Source of the DNA: Brucella tritici
GTDB taxonomy: Bacteria > Pseudomonadota > Alphaproteobacteria > Rhizobiales > Rhizobiaceae
Length of the DNA: 64,000 nt
Direction: 5' to 3'
Assembly (NCBI RefSeq): GCF_008932295.1
Contig: NZ_WBWA01000006.1
Location: 158,590-222,589, forward strand
Below the pieces are notes generated by a model. The model was not told where the DNA came from. It saw only the letters and a list, made by a program, of their open reading frames with translations, and did no database searches. The position numbers were made by a program, and so were the translations under genes. This document shows, piece after piece, positions 46,081-55,931 of this stretch. The first letter of the stretch is position 1, and each line of letters starts with the position of its first letter.

Positions 46081-47403
46081 TCACGTCCTTCCAGAAAGCC
46101 GTTCGGTCCACCAAGGGGCGGGATCGACGGGTTTTCCATCCTTTCGAAATTCAATGTAAAGCAATGGCGCACCATTGCCCACCTCTATCGGTGCAACACT
46201 TGCCAGAAGTTTTTCTCCCATTGCGCCGACCGGCTCTCCAGCAAGTACAAATTGGCCTTGCGATACGTCGATTCGACCCATGCCAGCCATTACGACATGA
46301 TATCCATTGCCCGCGTCGAGTATCAAGAGCTGCCCGTAAGAACGGAAAGTGCCCGCATAAAGTATCACGCCATCGGAAGGTGACGTAATCGTGGCAGAAG
46401 GCAAGGTTTCGACAATCTGCCCCATCATGCTGCCGCCGACGCCATCCTTGTCGCCGAAGCGGCGCATGGTCTTGCCAGCCGCAGGCAGAGCAAGCTTGCC
46501 CTGTAGCGAGGCAAAATCGATATGGGCTCGCAGATGCGTGTCGTCCGGCGTCGATTCACCGGCCTTTTCCCTTGCTGCTGCAAGGCGATCCGCCTCGGCC
46601 TTGCGGGCTGCTTCGGCTGCATCGCGCACGCCTGCCATCTGCTTGTCGAGCCCGTCGATAAGGTCTTTCAGGCTGCCTGCCTTGGCCGCCAGTTCTTCCG
46701 AACGTGCGCGCTGCGCGTCGATTTCCTGTTCCGATTGCGACTGCAATTTCTTCTTCTCCTCAAGAAGAAGTGATTGCCGTTTCTGCTCTTCGGCCTGAAC
46801 GGTGCGCGTCGTCTTCAGCTTTTCCTGTTCTTCGGTGATGGAAGCGGTGACCCGCTGCATATCCTTCAGATCGCCGGTCAGTTCTTCCACCTGCTCGCGC
46901 ATTTCGGGCACGACAGCGCCCAGAAGCACGGCGCTGCGCACCGAAGCAAGCGCATCGTCGGGCCGAACCAGAATGGCGGGCGGCGGGTTCAGCCCCATGC
47001 GCTGCAAGGCGGCCAGCACTTCCGCCAGAACGCCGCGCCTTGCGCGCAGCGACGAGCGAATGCCGTCTTCCTGCTCCCGCAGCGAAACCAGCTTGTCGGC
47101 AATGTCGGCAATATCCTGCTGCAGCTTCTTGTCGGTCTTGGCCGACTGGATCAGCGCTGCGGTAATGGTGGCCTGGTCCTTTTTGAGCCCGGCCACCTCG
47201 TCTTCAAGCTGTTTCAGCTTGTCACCTGTGACGGTGAGTTCGCTGCTGAGCTTTTCATATTCGCTCGCCGCCTGATCGCGCTGCTGCTGCAAGGCTTCCT
47301 GCGCAAGAACCGACGGCGCGCAGGCGAACACGCCAGCCAAAACGAGGCCAGCCTGCGCGAAAACAAGCAATCGTGGTCTTTTGAAAAAGCGTACAGGACT
47401 CAT
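46081..47403 (-). CDS. murein hydrolase activator EnvC-like (coiled coil plus LytM domain)
   Basis: A 440-residue exported protein: signal peptide ending near SVLAQEALQQQ, a long coiled coil (about residues 25-265, rich in Glu, Lys and Gln heptads) and a C-terminal LytM/M23 domain with DGVILYAGTFRSYGQLLILDAGNGYHVVMAGMG and GQFVLAGEPVGAMGE. The zinc-binding HxxxD and HxH of active M23 peptidases are not conserved (the HxH place reads VVMAGM). As in E. coli EnvC, it should therefore activate amidases rather than cut itself. ATG at 47403 (MSPVRFF) or at 47433 is the start. It is first in the envC-ctpA-YibQ unit. Confidence 0.9.
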   Translation of the reverse strand: MSPVRFFKRPRLLVFAQAGLVLAGVFACAPSVLAQEALQQQRDQAASEYEKLSSELTVTGDKLKQLEDEVAGLKKDQATITAALIQSAKTDKKLQQDIADIADKLVSLREQEDGIRSSLRARRGVLAEVLAALQRMGLNPPPAILVRPDDALASVRSAVLLGAVVPEMREQVEELTGDLKDMQRVTASITEEQEKLKTTRTVQAEEQKRQSLLLEEKKKLQSQSEQEIDAQRARSEELAAKAGSLKDLIDGLDKQMAGVRDAAEAARKAEADRLAAAREKAGESTPDDTHLRAHIDFASLQGKLALPAAGKTMRRFGDKDGVGGSMMGQIVETLPSATITSPSDGVILYAGTFRSYGQLLILDAGNGYHVVMAGMGRIDVSQGQFVLAGEPVGAMGEKLLASVAPIEVGNGAPLLYIEFRKDGKPVDPAPWWTERLSGRT

Positions 47404-47630
47404 GCGTGTTCTATCAGGACGAAACAAGGCCAAATTCAGAGCCGAAACTAGCCCGAACCTGTTAACGAACCATCAACCATAAACCCGTCGACTGCAATGC
47501 CGAACCCGGCGCCGCCGCTCCTCCAAGCGTCAACCAGATTGGCAACTGCAGTCAGCAGGCCCCTCCGCATCCGTCCCTATGAATCGATCAGGCCGAGTTC
47601 TGCTTTTCTGCGCCGCATCATTTCGCGCAT
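47404..47630. other. gap between glycosyltransferase and envC genes
   Basis: 227 bases. On the minus strand, immediately after the glycosyltransferase stop, an 18-codon frame begins (MREMMRRRKAELGLIDS) without a separate ribosome binding site, and a further frame starting MRRGLLTAVANLVD ends near 47449. Neither is convincing. The envC promoter is expected near 47430-47500. Confidence 0.3.
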
Positions 47631-48491
47631 CTATGTGGTGCGTAGCGCCGCTTTTTCGTCGATCTTTTCGGTTTTTTTCCAGATGCCGTAGTGCTGTCGG
47701 AAATAGTCGATCACCAACAGGTCGGCGTGCACGCGACCCTGCCCGTCCTCGACATGGTTCAGGAGAGCGCTCACCCCGCTTCCCTTGCCTTCGGCACGAC
47801 GGCAGTTCTGCCCGATCACCCATATCGGAATGCCGCGTCTTTCAAGATGGCCGGAGATCCAGGGGTCGTCCACGGTCCACATGATGTCGGGAATATCGTA
47901 GAACAACTCATCGAACCATTCAGGATGAACAAGCACACCGGCAAAGCCGGAAATCTGGTCGGCATAACCGGGCATGCTGCGGTCCGGCTTATGCAGAAAC
48001 AGGGACGCGACGCGTTTCATTCTATACTTGTAGTCCTTGGGCTTCCAGCGGCTGCGCGGGAGCCGGTCGGCGGACCTGCCTGCATCGGCAATATCGGGAA
48101 ATGTTTCCCCGACCTCGATAATGCAATGGCCCGGCTTGCACGCGGCTTCCGTCTTGAAACGCTGGTGCCAATTGGCATCGTAAATCTTGTCGTCGTCGCA
48201 GAACAGAATATCCACGTCCCGCCCCTTGAGATCGCGGGCCGCTGGCAGAACCTTGGTGGCAGGTCCGAGATCTTCCTCGCAACGGACAATTTTTATGCCG
48301 GCTGGCACTTCAGGCAAGCGCCCATCCCAATCGGGAAACCGCCTGTACTTGTGCGGTATATAGAGGCGGATTTCCTCGGCTTTCAGCCTTTGCGACAGAA
48401 GCGACAACAGCGTTGGCTTCAAAAGATCAAAACGCGGCGGAATAGTCGATAGCGATATAATCGTAGGCCTGTTCAATTTTCCCCCAAGCAC
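47631..48491 (-). CDS. GT-A-like glycosyltransferase, accessory
   Basis: A 286-residue (maximum) cytosolic protein. NRPTIISLSTIPPRFDLLKPTLLSLLSQRLKAEEIRLYIP is the first Rossmann-like half of a GT-A fold, and DILFCDDDKIYDANWHQRF has the DXD-type metal/nucleotide-sugar motif (CDDD, near residue 96). SGFAGVLVHPEWFDELFYDIPDIMWTVDDPWISGHLERRGIPIWV resembles the acceptor end of family-2-like enzymes. The acceptor is unknown. The start is GTG at 48491, or TTG at 48476 behind GGGGGA. The flanks are AT-rich, and the gene sits alone in an otherwise conserved block, suggesting acquisition. Confidence 0.72.
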   Translation of the reverse strand: MLGGKLNRPTIISLSTIPPRFDLLKPTLLSLLSQRLKAEEIRLYIPHKYRRFPDWDGRLPEVPAGIKIVRCEEDLGPATKVLPAARDLKGRDVDILFCDDDKIYDANWHQRFKTEAACKPGHCIIEVGETFPDIADAGRSADRLPRSRWKPKDYKYRMKRVASLFLHKPDRSMPGYADQISGFAGVLVHPEWFDELFYDIPDIMWTVDDPWISGHLERRGIPIWVIGQNCRRAEGKGSGVSALLNHVEDGQGRVHADLLVIDYFRQHYGIWKKTEKIDEKAALRTT

Positions 48492-48593
48492 TTTAGTTCA
48501 TTCTAATAAAACAATGCATTATGCCCAACCAAATGCATTTCGTGCCGGGAGCAATCCTAAGATTTCAGCGTATTGTCAAGGAAATGAACCGTA

Positions 48594-49178
48594 TTACGAA
48601 TGGTGATCCAGCGAGCCTGCGCACCGCGACGTCTCCACCCATTCCATCAGTGCCCGCCGGATTGCAATCTCCGGCGGCTCGGAGCGCGTGAAAGCCCACC
48701 AGATATGCGCGCCTTGCCAGATGCTTGCCATCTGCCAGCCAAGGCGTTCAGCTTTTGCCGCATCGCCGGAAAGTCGTCGCCCCAACGCACCTGCCAGATA
48801 TAGGCCCCAAGCGGCACCCCGTGCCCGCAAGACCGGGTTTCGGATGTCCTCGCGCAGAAGAAGCAAACCATCTTTGGCGTTATAATCCGCGGTGTCGGGG
48901 GGCATAAGCGCCATCAGCAGATCTATCGCGCCTTGCGGGGTGAGGGCTGCATTTTCATCGGCAGTACGCGTTGCCGCATCGAGCTGATCCCACGCCCGTA
49001 ACAGCACCGCCTCAAGCATGGATTGACTGCTGCCGTAACGCTGGACGAGCGTCGCAGCCGAAAGCCCAGCAGCCTTTGCAGCCCGCGCAAAGGTAAGCCC
49101 GTCGGGACCTTCTTCCGCCACAACAGCCATCAATCGGTCGAGCACTGCCTCATCGGGCACGGATTTGGTTCTTGCCAT
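48594..49178 (-). CDS. TetR family transcriptional regulator
   Basis: A 194-residue regulator with an N-terminal TetR HTH: LDRLMAVVAEEGPDGLTFARAAKAAGLSAATLVQRYGSSQSMLEAVLL (residues about 13-60). The variable C-terminal ligand domain has SIWQGAHIWWAFTRSEPPEIAIRRALMEW. It is divergent from the DHFR-like gene with 50 bases between the starts, so it probably regulates that gene and itself; the ligand is unknown. Confidence 0.9.
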   Translation of the reverse strand: MARTKSVPDEAVLDRLMAVVAEEGPDGLTFARAAKAAGLSAATLVQRYGSSQSMLEAVLLRAWDQLDAATRTADENAALTPQGAIDLLMALMPPDTADYNAKDGLLLLREDIRNPVLRARGAAWGLYLAGALGRRLSGDAAKAERLGWQMASIWQGAHIWWAFTRSEPPEIAIRRALMEWVETSRCAGSLDHHS

Positions 49179-49228
49179 ACAGGATATATAAACGTATATT
49201 TATTTATAAATCAACAGGAGAGTTCATC
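49179..49228. promoter_or_regulatory. divergent TetR / DHFR-like promoter and probable operator
   Basis: The 50-base gap is almost entirely A/T. It contains ATATATAAACGTATATTTAT followed by a further TTTATAAAT, an imperfect inverted repeat of the size expected for a TetR dimer. ACAGGAG precedes the plus-strand start. Confidence 0.45.
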
Positions 49229-49762
49229 ATGGCAAGGATTGTCGGCTACATTGCCGCCAGTCTCGACGGATTTATTGCCGCCGAGAACGGAAACCTAGAC
49301 TGGCTGTTCAAATATAGCGGCGGAGATATGGGGGAGCACGATTACCGCACCTTCATCAAAGGAATACGCACTGTTGTCATGGGCCGGGGAACCTATGACT
49401 TCATCGCCGAAAGCGATGCGCCCTGGGCCTATGGCGACCAGAGAGCCATCGTCGTCACGTCAAGGCCGATCGAGACCCCGAAGGGACCGCTCGAAATACG
49501 TCAGGATGTGGATGCGCTGATCACCGAATTACGGGCATTCGACGATGGCGATGTCTGGATGCTCGGCGGCGGGCAATTGCAAATGGCATTTCTGGAACGC
49601 GGCGCGCTGGACGAGATCGAAATCTACCTCATCCCCGAACTCATTGGCGGCGGCATACCGCTATTTCCTGCAACCGGCTTCAAGGCGAGCCCTGTTCTCC
49701 TCAGCGCCAAGACGCTTGACCGCGGCTGCATACGCCTGCATTACGCATTTCAAGACCGATGA
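49229..49762 (+). CDS. dihydrofolate reductase family protein (RibD C-terminal-like)
   Basis: A 177-residue protein with the DHFR/RibD-C fold: VGYIAASLDGFIAAENGNLDWL, RTVVMGRGTYDF, DQRAIVVTSRP, DDGDVWMLGGGQLQMAFLERGALDEIEIYLIPELIGGGIPLFP. The last segment is typical of YyaP/YwjB-type proteins, which bind NADPH but rarely reduce dihydrofolate. The substrate is unknown. The divergent TetR gene is a likely regulator. The 3' end overlaps the convergent rlmH gene by 13 bases, so rlmH's C-terminus (or this protein's) is read on both strands. Confidence 0.85.
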   Translation: MARIVGYIAASLDGFIAAENGNLDWLFKYSGGDMGEHDYRTFIKGIRTVVMGRGTYDFIAESDAPWAYGDQRAIVVTSRPIETPKGPLEIRQDVDALITELRAFDDGDVWMLGGGQLQMAFLERGALDEIEIYLIPELIGGGIPLFPATGFKASPVLLSAKTLDRGCIRLHYAFQDR

Positions 49763-50232
49763 TAGGGATGGCCTGCCAGAATGGTGGCGGCGCGATAAAG
49801 CTGTTCGGCAATCAGGATGCGGGCGATCTGATGCGGCCAGGTCAATTCGCCCAGCGCTAGAACGAGGTCGGCGCGTGATCGCAATGCCGGATCGTGGCCG
49901 TCCGGCCCGCCAATGGCGACGATGAGCTGGCGCTTGCCGTCGTCCCGCATCCGCCCGATGCGATCCGCAAAATCTTCCGATCCGAGCGCCTTGCCGCGCT
50001 CGTCGAGCAGGATCAAGGCAGCTCCATTATCGAGAGCTTCATAGATGCGTTGGGCCTCTTCGGCCTTGCGCAACTCTGCCGTCTGGCCCCGGCTTTCGGG
50101 AATTTCGCTCACACCGGCGAATTCAAGCCCCAATGGCGGTCCAGCTTTCGAAAATCGATCGAAATAGCGCTCGACCAGCTCCCGTTCGGGGCCGGCTTTC
50201 ATCCGGCCCACGGCAAAAACACTCACACGCAT
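49750..50232 (-). CDS. rlmH: 23S rRNA pseudouridine-1915 N3-methyltransferase RlmH
   Basis: A 160-residue SPOUT methyltransferase modifying pseudouridine 1915 in helix 69 of 23S rRNA. VFAVGRMKAGPERELVERYFDRF at the start, ALILLDERGKALGSEDFADRI, LIVAIGGPDGHDPALRSRADLVLALGELTWPHQIARILIAEQLYRA and the C-terminal HPYHR are all family signatures (the trefoil knot lies in the second half). It follows rsfS in the same direction after 20 bases. Confidence 0.95.
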   Translation of the reverse strand: MRVSVFAVGRMKAGPERELVERYFDRFSKAGPPLGLEFAGVSEIPESRGQTAELRKAEEAQRIYEALDNGAALILLDERGKALGSEDFADRIGRMRDDGKRQLIVAIGGPDGHDPALRSRADLVLALGELTWPHQIARILIAEQLYRAATILAGHPYHRS

Positions 50233-50252
50233 GACGCTCTCAATTCATCGAA

Positions 50253-50633
50253 TTAGTGCACCAATCCCGGCGCAGGTTCGGTGTCGAACGCGTCGAAACC
50301 CTCGTCGAGCCAGATCTTCTCGAGATTGTAGAAATCACGGACTTCCGGTCGGAAGACATGGACGATGATGTCGCCGGTGTCGATGAGAACCCAGTCGCCA
50401 CTCTCGAGACCTTCGACCCGTATATCCTTGCAGCCTGCTTCACGCAGGGCCTGCAGGAGATGGTCGGCAACCGCCGTCACATGGCGATGCGAACGGCCCG
50501 ACGCGACGATCATATAATCGCCGATCGTTGATCTTCCGCGAATGTCGATGGGGATGATGGATTCTGCCTTGGAGTTTTCGAGACTGGCCAAGGCCGCGTC
50601 GAAGGTCTGGGACACGAGATTGGACTCGTCCAT
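50253..50633 (-). CDS. rsfS: ribosome silencing factor RsfS
   Basis: A 126-residue Iojap-family protein that binds L14 on the 50S subunit and blocks subunit joining under poor nutrition. SLENSKAESIIPIDIRGRSTIGDYMIVASGRSHRHVTAVADHLLQALREAG and VEGLESGDWVLIDTGDIIVHVFRPEVRDFYNLEKIWLDE are family signatures. The frame stays open to 50735 without a good start; ATG at 50633 gives a family-like length. It lies between nadD and rlmH, the usual bacterial arrangement. Confidence 0.93.
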   Translation of the reverse strand: MDESNLVSQTFDAALASLENSKAESIIPIDIRGRSTIGDYMIVASGRSHRHVTAVADHLLQALREAGCKDIRVEGLESGDWVLIDTGDIIVHVFRPEVRDFYNLEKIWLDEGFDAFDTEPAPGLVH

Positions 50634-50861
50634 CCTGACCGTTGAAGGCGCGTGATGAGCCTTCTTCTCAATTGCTGTTCTCAGTGTATTCCCTTTCTCA
50701 GCAGAACAACGCCGTGTGGCAGTTATAAGCACCACACTCCCTAAAATAGGCAGAGTCCCTGTTTTGTTTCAAGAGTATCGGCTTTTCCAAACCGTTCACT
50801 TTTTCAGTTTATTCGCCCGTTTTGCATATATCTTGTCGAAATCGTCATGAAAGCATCAAGA

Positions 50862-51515
50862 TCAAGTACGGGATTTGCGTATCGCGCTGGATGAGAGCGA
50901 CGAACGCGGTCCATGGATGAAGGTCCAGGCCGGAGGTGTGCGACGCGCCAGTATCGGCGCATATTGTTCATCGACACGGCTGTCGGAGAATGTCTGTGCC
51001 ATGCGTGACGACAGATGAGCCAGCGTCGAACCCGGACGGTCGATAACCGCAATCGGAAAGTTCTGCGCAATCTCGCGCCAGCGCTGCCAGCGGTGGAAAG
51101 AGGCAAGATTGTCCGCGCCCATCACCCAGACAAAATGGACGCCGGGATTGGCATCGCGGATAAGCGCGAGAGTATCCGCCGTATAACGCACATTGAACGC
51201 CGCTTCGAGGGCCGTCACCTTGATGCGCGGGTCGGATGCAATCTCCTCGCTCAGCTTCAACCGGTCGGCAAGCGGTGCCAGTTCGCGACTGTCCTTCAGC
51301 GGATTGCCGGGCGTCACCATCCACCAGAGCTGGTCGAGCTTGAGCCGCCGGATGGCAATTTCCGCCACCAGTGCGTGCCCGCCATGCGGCGGATTGAACG
51401 AGCCGCCGAACAGCCCGACCGCCATACCCTTCTCGACATATGGCATGCGCAGATAATGCGCATCGACACCAGGATATTGCTCCTTCAATGCGGAAAGCCC
51501 GAAGCCGAATTTCAT
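50862..51515 (-). CDS. nadD: nicotinate-nucleotide adenylyltransferase
   Basis: A 217-residue nucleotidyltransferase forming nicotinate adenine dinucleotide in NAD synthesis. MAVGLFGGSFNPPHGGHALVAEIAIRRL (the HxGH motif as HGGH, near residue 43) is followed by WWMVTPGNPLKD, the ATP/NaMN-binding HFVWVMGADNLASFHRWQRW, and the C-terminal SSLSSSAIR (SxTxxR motif as SSSAIR). ATG at 51515 gives a 32-residue N-terminal extension before the core, with shorter starts at 51443 or 51425 possible. It stands between proA and rsfS. Confidence 0.94.
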   Translation of the reverse strand: MKFGFGLSALKEQYPGVDAHYLRMPYVEKGMAVGLFGGSFNPPHGGHALVAEIAIRRLKLDQLWWMVTPGNPLKDSRELAPLADRLKLSEEIASDPRIKVTALEAAFNVRYTADTLALIRDANPGVHFVWVMGADNLASFHRWQRWREIAQNFPIAVIDRPGSTLAHLSSRMAQTFSDSRVDEQYAPILARRTPPAWTFIHGPRSSLSSSAIRKSRT

Positions 51516-51523
51516 CAGGGAAT

Positions 51524-51608
51524 GATCCCGAAAAGTGGGAACCGCCTACGCGGGAAAATCAGTCCGCTGGACTGATTTCTGCTCCCGCTTCGATCAGATA
51601 AGATCATG
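51524..51608. repeat. variant of repeat B between nadD and proA
   Basis: GATCCCGAAAAGTGGGAACC at 51530-51549 matches the left arm of repeat B. The rest is replaced by another hairpin (AATCAGTCC...GGACTGATT), and GATCATG at 51602-51608 may be the distal end. Confidence 0.5.
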
Positions 51609-51614
51609 CCAAAT

Positions 51615-52898
51615 CTAACCACGAATCTGCCCGTCACCGCGCACACGATATTTGAACGAGGTGAGCTGCTCCACGCCAACCGGCCCGCGCGCATGCATCT
51701 TGCCGGTAGCGATGCCGATTTCCGCCCCCATGCCGAACTCACCGCCATCGGCAAATTGCGTCGAGGCATTGTGCAGGAGAATGGCCGAGTCGATCTCGTT
51801 GAAGAACCGCGCAACCGCTGCCGCATCCTGCGTCACGATAGCTTCGGTGTGATGCGAGGAATAGCGGTTGATGTGTTCAATCGCGCCCGAAATGCCGTCA
51901 ACCAGCGCAACGGAAATGATCGCATCGAGATATTCGGTCGACCAGTCCTCTTCGGTTGCAGGCTTTGCCGCCGGATAGAACGCCAGCACATCCGTGTTCC
52001 CGCGAATTTCACAGCCTTTGGCGGACAAATCTTCAAGGATCGGCGCCAGATGGGTCAAAGCCGCAGCACGATCCACCAGAAGCGTTTCCGCCGCGCCGCA
52101 AATGCCGGTGCGCCGCATCTTGGCATCGACTGCAATCTTGCGGGCCATGTCGAGATCGGCCGACTTGTCGATATAAAGATGGCAAATGCCTTCCAGATGC
52201 GCGAAGACCGGCACCCGCGCTTCCGACTGAACCCGCGCAACAAGGCTTTTCCCACCACGCGGCACGATCACGTCAATCGCACCGTCCAGACCTTTCAGCA
52301 TCTCGCCAACAGCGGCACGGTCTGTCACCGGCACGATCTGGATCGCATCGGCTGGCAAGTTGGCAGCTTCAAGCCCCCTGACCAGCGCTTTATGAATGGC
52401 AGCCGACGAATGTGCCGAATCCGAGCCGCCACGCAAAATGACGGCATTGCCAGCCTTAAGACACAATGCACCGGCGTCGGCGGTCACATTGGGGCGGCTT
52501 TCGTAAATGACGCCGATCACACCAAGCGGCGTGCGCACGCGCTCGATATGGAGGCCATTCGGACGGTCCCATTCGGCAATCACTTCCCCTACCGGATCAG
52601 GCAGGGCGGCAATGGCGCGGATACCGTCAGCAATCGCATTGATCCGGCCGTCATCGAGCGTCAGGCGGTCAACAAAAGAGGCTGCCATGCCGTTCTTTTC
52701 CGCATTGGCCAGATCAAGCCTGTTGGCTGCAAGAATGTCGCCAAGCGCTTCAAGCATCGCATCGGCGGCGGCAAGCAAAGCTTTGTTTTTCTGTTGAGGC
52801 GAAGCGATGGAAAGCGGAGCCGCTGCCTGCCGAGCTTTACGGCCAACCTTTGCCATGATGGCTGCAATGTCAGTTTCGGCGTCCACTTTGTTCAACAT
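51615..52898 (-). CDS. proA: gamma-glutamyl phosphate reductase
   Basis: A 427-residue NADPH-dependent enzyme that reduces gamma-glutamyl phosphate to glutamate semialdehyde, the second step of proline synthesis. [76 protein letters not shown] (catalytic Cys in GICGAAET, near residue 259) and the C-terminal [20 protein letters not shown] are all signatures. It lies 12 bases after proB in the same direction, so the first two enzymes of the pathway are co-transcribed. Confidence 0.96.
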   Translation of the reverse strand: MLNKVDAETDIAAIMAKVGRKARQAAAPLSIASPQQKNKALLAAADAMLEALGDILAANRLDLANAEKNGMAASFVDRLTLDDGRINAIADGIRAIAALPDPVGEVIAEWDRPNGLHIERVRTPLGVIGVIYESRPNVTADAGALCLKAGNAVILRGGSDSAHSSAAIHKALVRGLEAANLPADAIQIVPVTDRAAVGEMLKGLDGAIDVIVPRGGKSLVARVQSEARVPVFAHLEGICHLYIDKSADLDMARKIAVDAKMRRTGICGAAETLLVDRAAALTHLAPILEDLSAKGCEIRGNTDVLAFYPAAKPATEEDWSTEYLDAIISVALVDGISGAIEHINRYSSHHTEAIVTQDAAAVARFFNEIDSAILLHNASTQFADGGEFGMGAEIGIATGKMHARGPVGVEQLTSFKYRVRGDGQIRG

Positions 52899-52910
52899 CC
52901 TCTTCCCCCT

Positions 52911-54047
52911 TTATGCAGCTTCCGTATTGCTGGCAGCACGCACAACCAGATCATTGCGATGGATCATCGCCGCGCGAGCATCATAGCCAAGAATTTCACT
53001 GATCTCATCGCTTTTATGGCCTGCGATCTTGCGCGCGTCCTCGGCATCATAAGCGATCAGTCCGCGCGCGATTTCGCGCCCGTCCTCGTTCATCACAGCA
53101 ACCGTATCGCCGCGCTCGAACTGGCCGTCGATTTCCTTCACGCCCGCTGGCAAAAGCGACTTGCCGGATTTCAGCGCCTTGGCCGCACCGGCATCCACCG
53201 TCAAACGGCCAGCCGGTTCAAGATTACCGGAAATCCAGGTTTTCCAGGCATTGACCGGCGCACGCGCCGGTTCAAACAACGTTGCGCGCTCCCCACGATC
53301 GATTGCCGAAAGCGGGCCCAAACGCGTACCCGATGTGATAATCATCGCGGTCCCTGCCGCATTGGCGATCTTGCCTGCGTCGAGCTTCGTCTTCATGCCG
53401 CCGCGCGACAGTTCCGACGCCGCTGCTCCGGCCATGGCCTCGATCTGCGGCGTGATGGTTTCGACCAGAGGCAGAAACGCAGCATCCGGGTTCTTATGCG
53501 GCGGGGCCGTATAAAGCCCGTCAATATCCGACAGCAGGACCAGCAGGTCCGCGCCCATCATGGTCGCCACACGTGCGGCCAGACGATCATTGTCACCATA
53601 GCGGATTTCGGTGGTCGCCACCGTATCGTTCTCGTTGATGACCGGCACGGCCTTCAGCTTCAACAGCATCTCGATGGTCGCGCGCGCATTGAGATAGCGG
53701 CGGCGCTCCTCGGTATCGGAAAGCGTGACGAGAATCTGGCCTGAACGGATGGAATGGCCGCCGAGCACATCGGCATAAGCCTTGGCGAGCGCGATCTGGC
53801 CTGCAGCGGCGGCAGCCTGACTTTCCTCAAGCTTCAGCGCCTTCTTTGGTAACCCCAGAACCGTGCGTCCAAGTGCAATAGCACCGGAAGAAACCACCAG
53901 AACTTCGACGCCCGCATGATGAAGAGCGGCAATGTCCTGCCCGAGGCTTTCCAGCCAGTCCCGCTTGAGACCGGTTGCCCGATCCACCAGAAGGGCGGAC
54001 CCGATTTTGACAACGATGCGGCGATAGTCTTTCAGTTTCTTCAGCAT
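52911..54047 (-). CDS. proB: glutamate 5-kinase
   Basis: A 378-residue kinase making gamma-glutamyl phosphate, the first step of proline synthesis. The amino acid kinase domain starts [13 protein letters not shown], then [80 protein letters not shown], and [25 protein letters not shown]. The C-terminal PUA domain (about residues 285-370) has [35 protein letters not shown] at 54047 ([10 protein letters not shown]) is the conserved start. ProB is usually feedback-inhibited by proline. It is 90 bases after obgE, with a repeat B in the gap. Confidence 0.95.
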   Translation of the reverse strand: MLKKLKDYRRIVVKIGSALLVDRATGLKRDWLESLGQDIAALHHAGVEVLVVSSGAIALGRTVLGLPKKALKLEESQAAAAAGQIALAKAYADVLGGHSIRSGQILVTLSDTEERRRYLNARATIEMLLKLKAVPVINENDTVATTEIRYGDNDRLAARVATMMGADLLVLLSDIDGLYTAPPHKNPDAAFLPLVETITPQIEAMAGAAASELSRGGMKTKLDAGKIANAAGTAMIITSGTRLGPLSAIDRGERATLFEPARAPVNAWKTWISGNLEPAGRLTVDAGAAKALKSGKSLLPAGVKEIDGQFERGDTVAVMNEDGREIARGLIAYDAEDARKIAGHKSDEISEILGYDARAAMIHRNDLVVRAASNTEAA

Positions 54048-54074
54048 GCCTTCATTCCCCTCGCCGCATCCAAA

Positions 54075-54117
54075 GCGCATCCCGAAAAGTGTGAAACGGT
54101 TTTCGGACAAGATGCGC
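54075..54117. repeat. repeat family B between obgE and proB
   Basis: GCGCATCCCGAAAAGTGTG to GATGCGC; a full 43-base copy. It lies between obgE's stop and the proB start codon on the minus strand, in a position where it would be in a shared transcript. Confidence 0.8.
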
Positions 54118-54137
54118 GCCCAAATAAAATCCGACGC

Positions 54138-55268
<1,131 letters not shown>

Positions 55269-55273
55269 TTACA

Positions 55274-55308
55274 GCAAAAGCGGCCTCCTGCAAACAGTCG
55301 AGGAGGCC
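55274..55308 (-). terminator. terminator after the GNAT gene, upstream of obgE
   Basis: GGCCTCCT and AGGAGGCC (55282-55289 and 55301-55308) form the stem and are followed on the minus strand by GCTTTTGC. It separates obgE from the two acetyltransferase genes. Confidence 0.75.
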
Positions 55309-55313
55309 AGATT

Positions 55314-55871
55314 TCATCCGAGTTTGTCTTTCCAGACCGGATCGGTGAAATCGATATAGATCAATTCCTGATCCAGATACTGGCCCTGCACGTAAAGTGA
55401 CTTGGGTTCGACACCGTAAGTCTTGAAACCAAGCGCATAATAGACGCGCTTGGCGGCTTCATTCGTGGCCACCACCTTGGCATCCAGAACGAGGACCTGC
55501 TTTGCAGCATGATCGATGACCTTACTGACGAGAGCCTTGCCGAGTTCCAGCCCGCGTGCTTCGGGGGCCACATAGACCCCCCAGAGCGTCCCGCGATGGC
55601 GCTCGGACTTGCGGTCGTGGCGGAAAAGGCCAGCCGTTCCCAGCAGGCTTTCGCCGTCGAAGGCACCGAAAACCACATTGCCGTCCACCTGTTCCAGACG
55701 ACGCGCTAATACGCTGTCCGAATAGGCATTTTCTTCTTCGAAACTCGAACCGAAGGCCATTGGCGCACGCTGCAAGGCGCTTAATCTTATAGCCCGATAA
55801 CGATGCAGATCGCCCTTTTCGAGCGCACGCACCACGATCTTCTCGCGTGCGATTGCGTGAGTATCCATCAT
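55314..55871 (-). CDS. GNAT family N-acetyltransferase
   Basis: A 185-residue acetyltransferase. VRALEKGDLHRYRAIRLSALQRAPMAFGSSFEEE is a typical N-terminal part. The acetyl-CoA binding region is GTLWGVYVAPEARGLELGKALVSKVIDHA (the A motif, RGLELGKAL, deviates from Q/RxxGxG/A by L/E at the second and third places). VVATNEAAKRVYYALGFKTYGVEPKSL is motif B. The substrate is unknown. It lies between the second GNAT gene and obgE, in the conserved rpmA-GNAT-GNAT-obgE arrangement. Confidence 0.88.
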   Translation of the reverse strand: MMDTHAIAREKIVVRALEKGDLHRYRAIRLSALQRAPMAFGSSFEEENAYSDSVLARRLEQVDGNVVFGAFDGESLLGTAGLFRHDRKSERHRGTLWGVYVAPEARGLELGKALVSKVIDHAAKQVLVLDAKVVATNEAAKRVYYALGFKTYGVEPKSLYVQGQYLDQELIYIDFTDPVWKDKLG

Positions 55872-55931
55872 TTCATTCCCCGTTATTATTGGTCCTGCGG
55901 CCTATGAGGTTTGGCACGCAGGACCTTTTGT

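Noticed and set aside
47530..47630. 18-codon frame MREMMRRRKAELGLIDS directly after the glycosyltransferase stop
   Set aside because: No separate ribosome binding site and no recognisable pattern; translational coupling is possible but unsupported.
51606..53744. 712-codon open frame on the plus strand
   Set aside because: Antisense to proA and proB, both clearly real; no family pattern.
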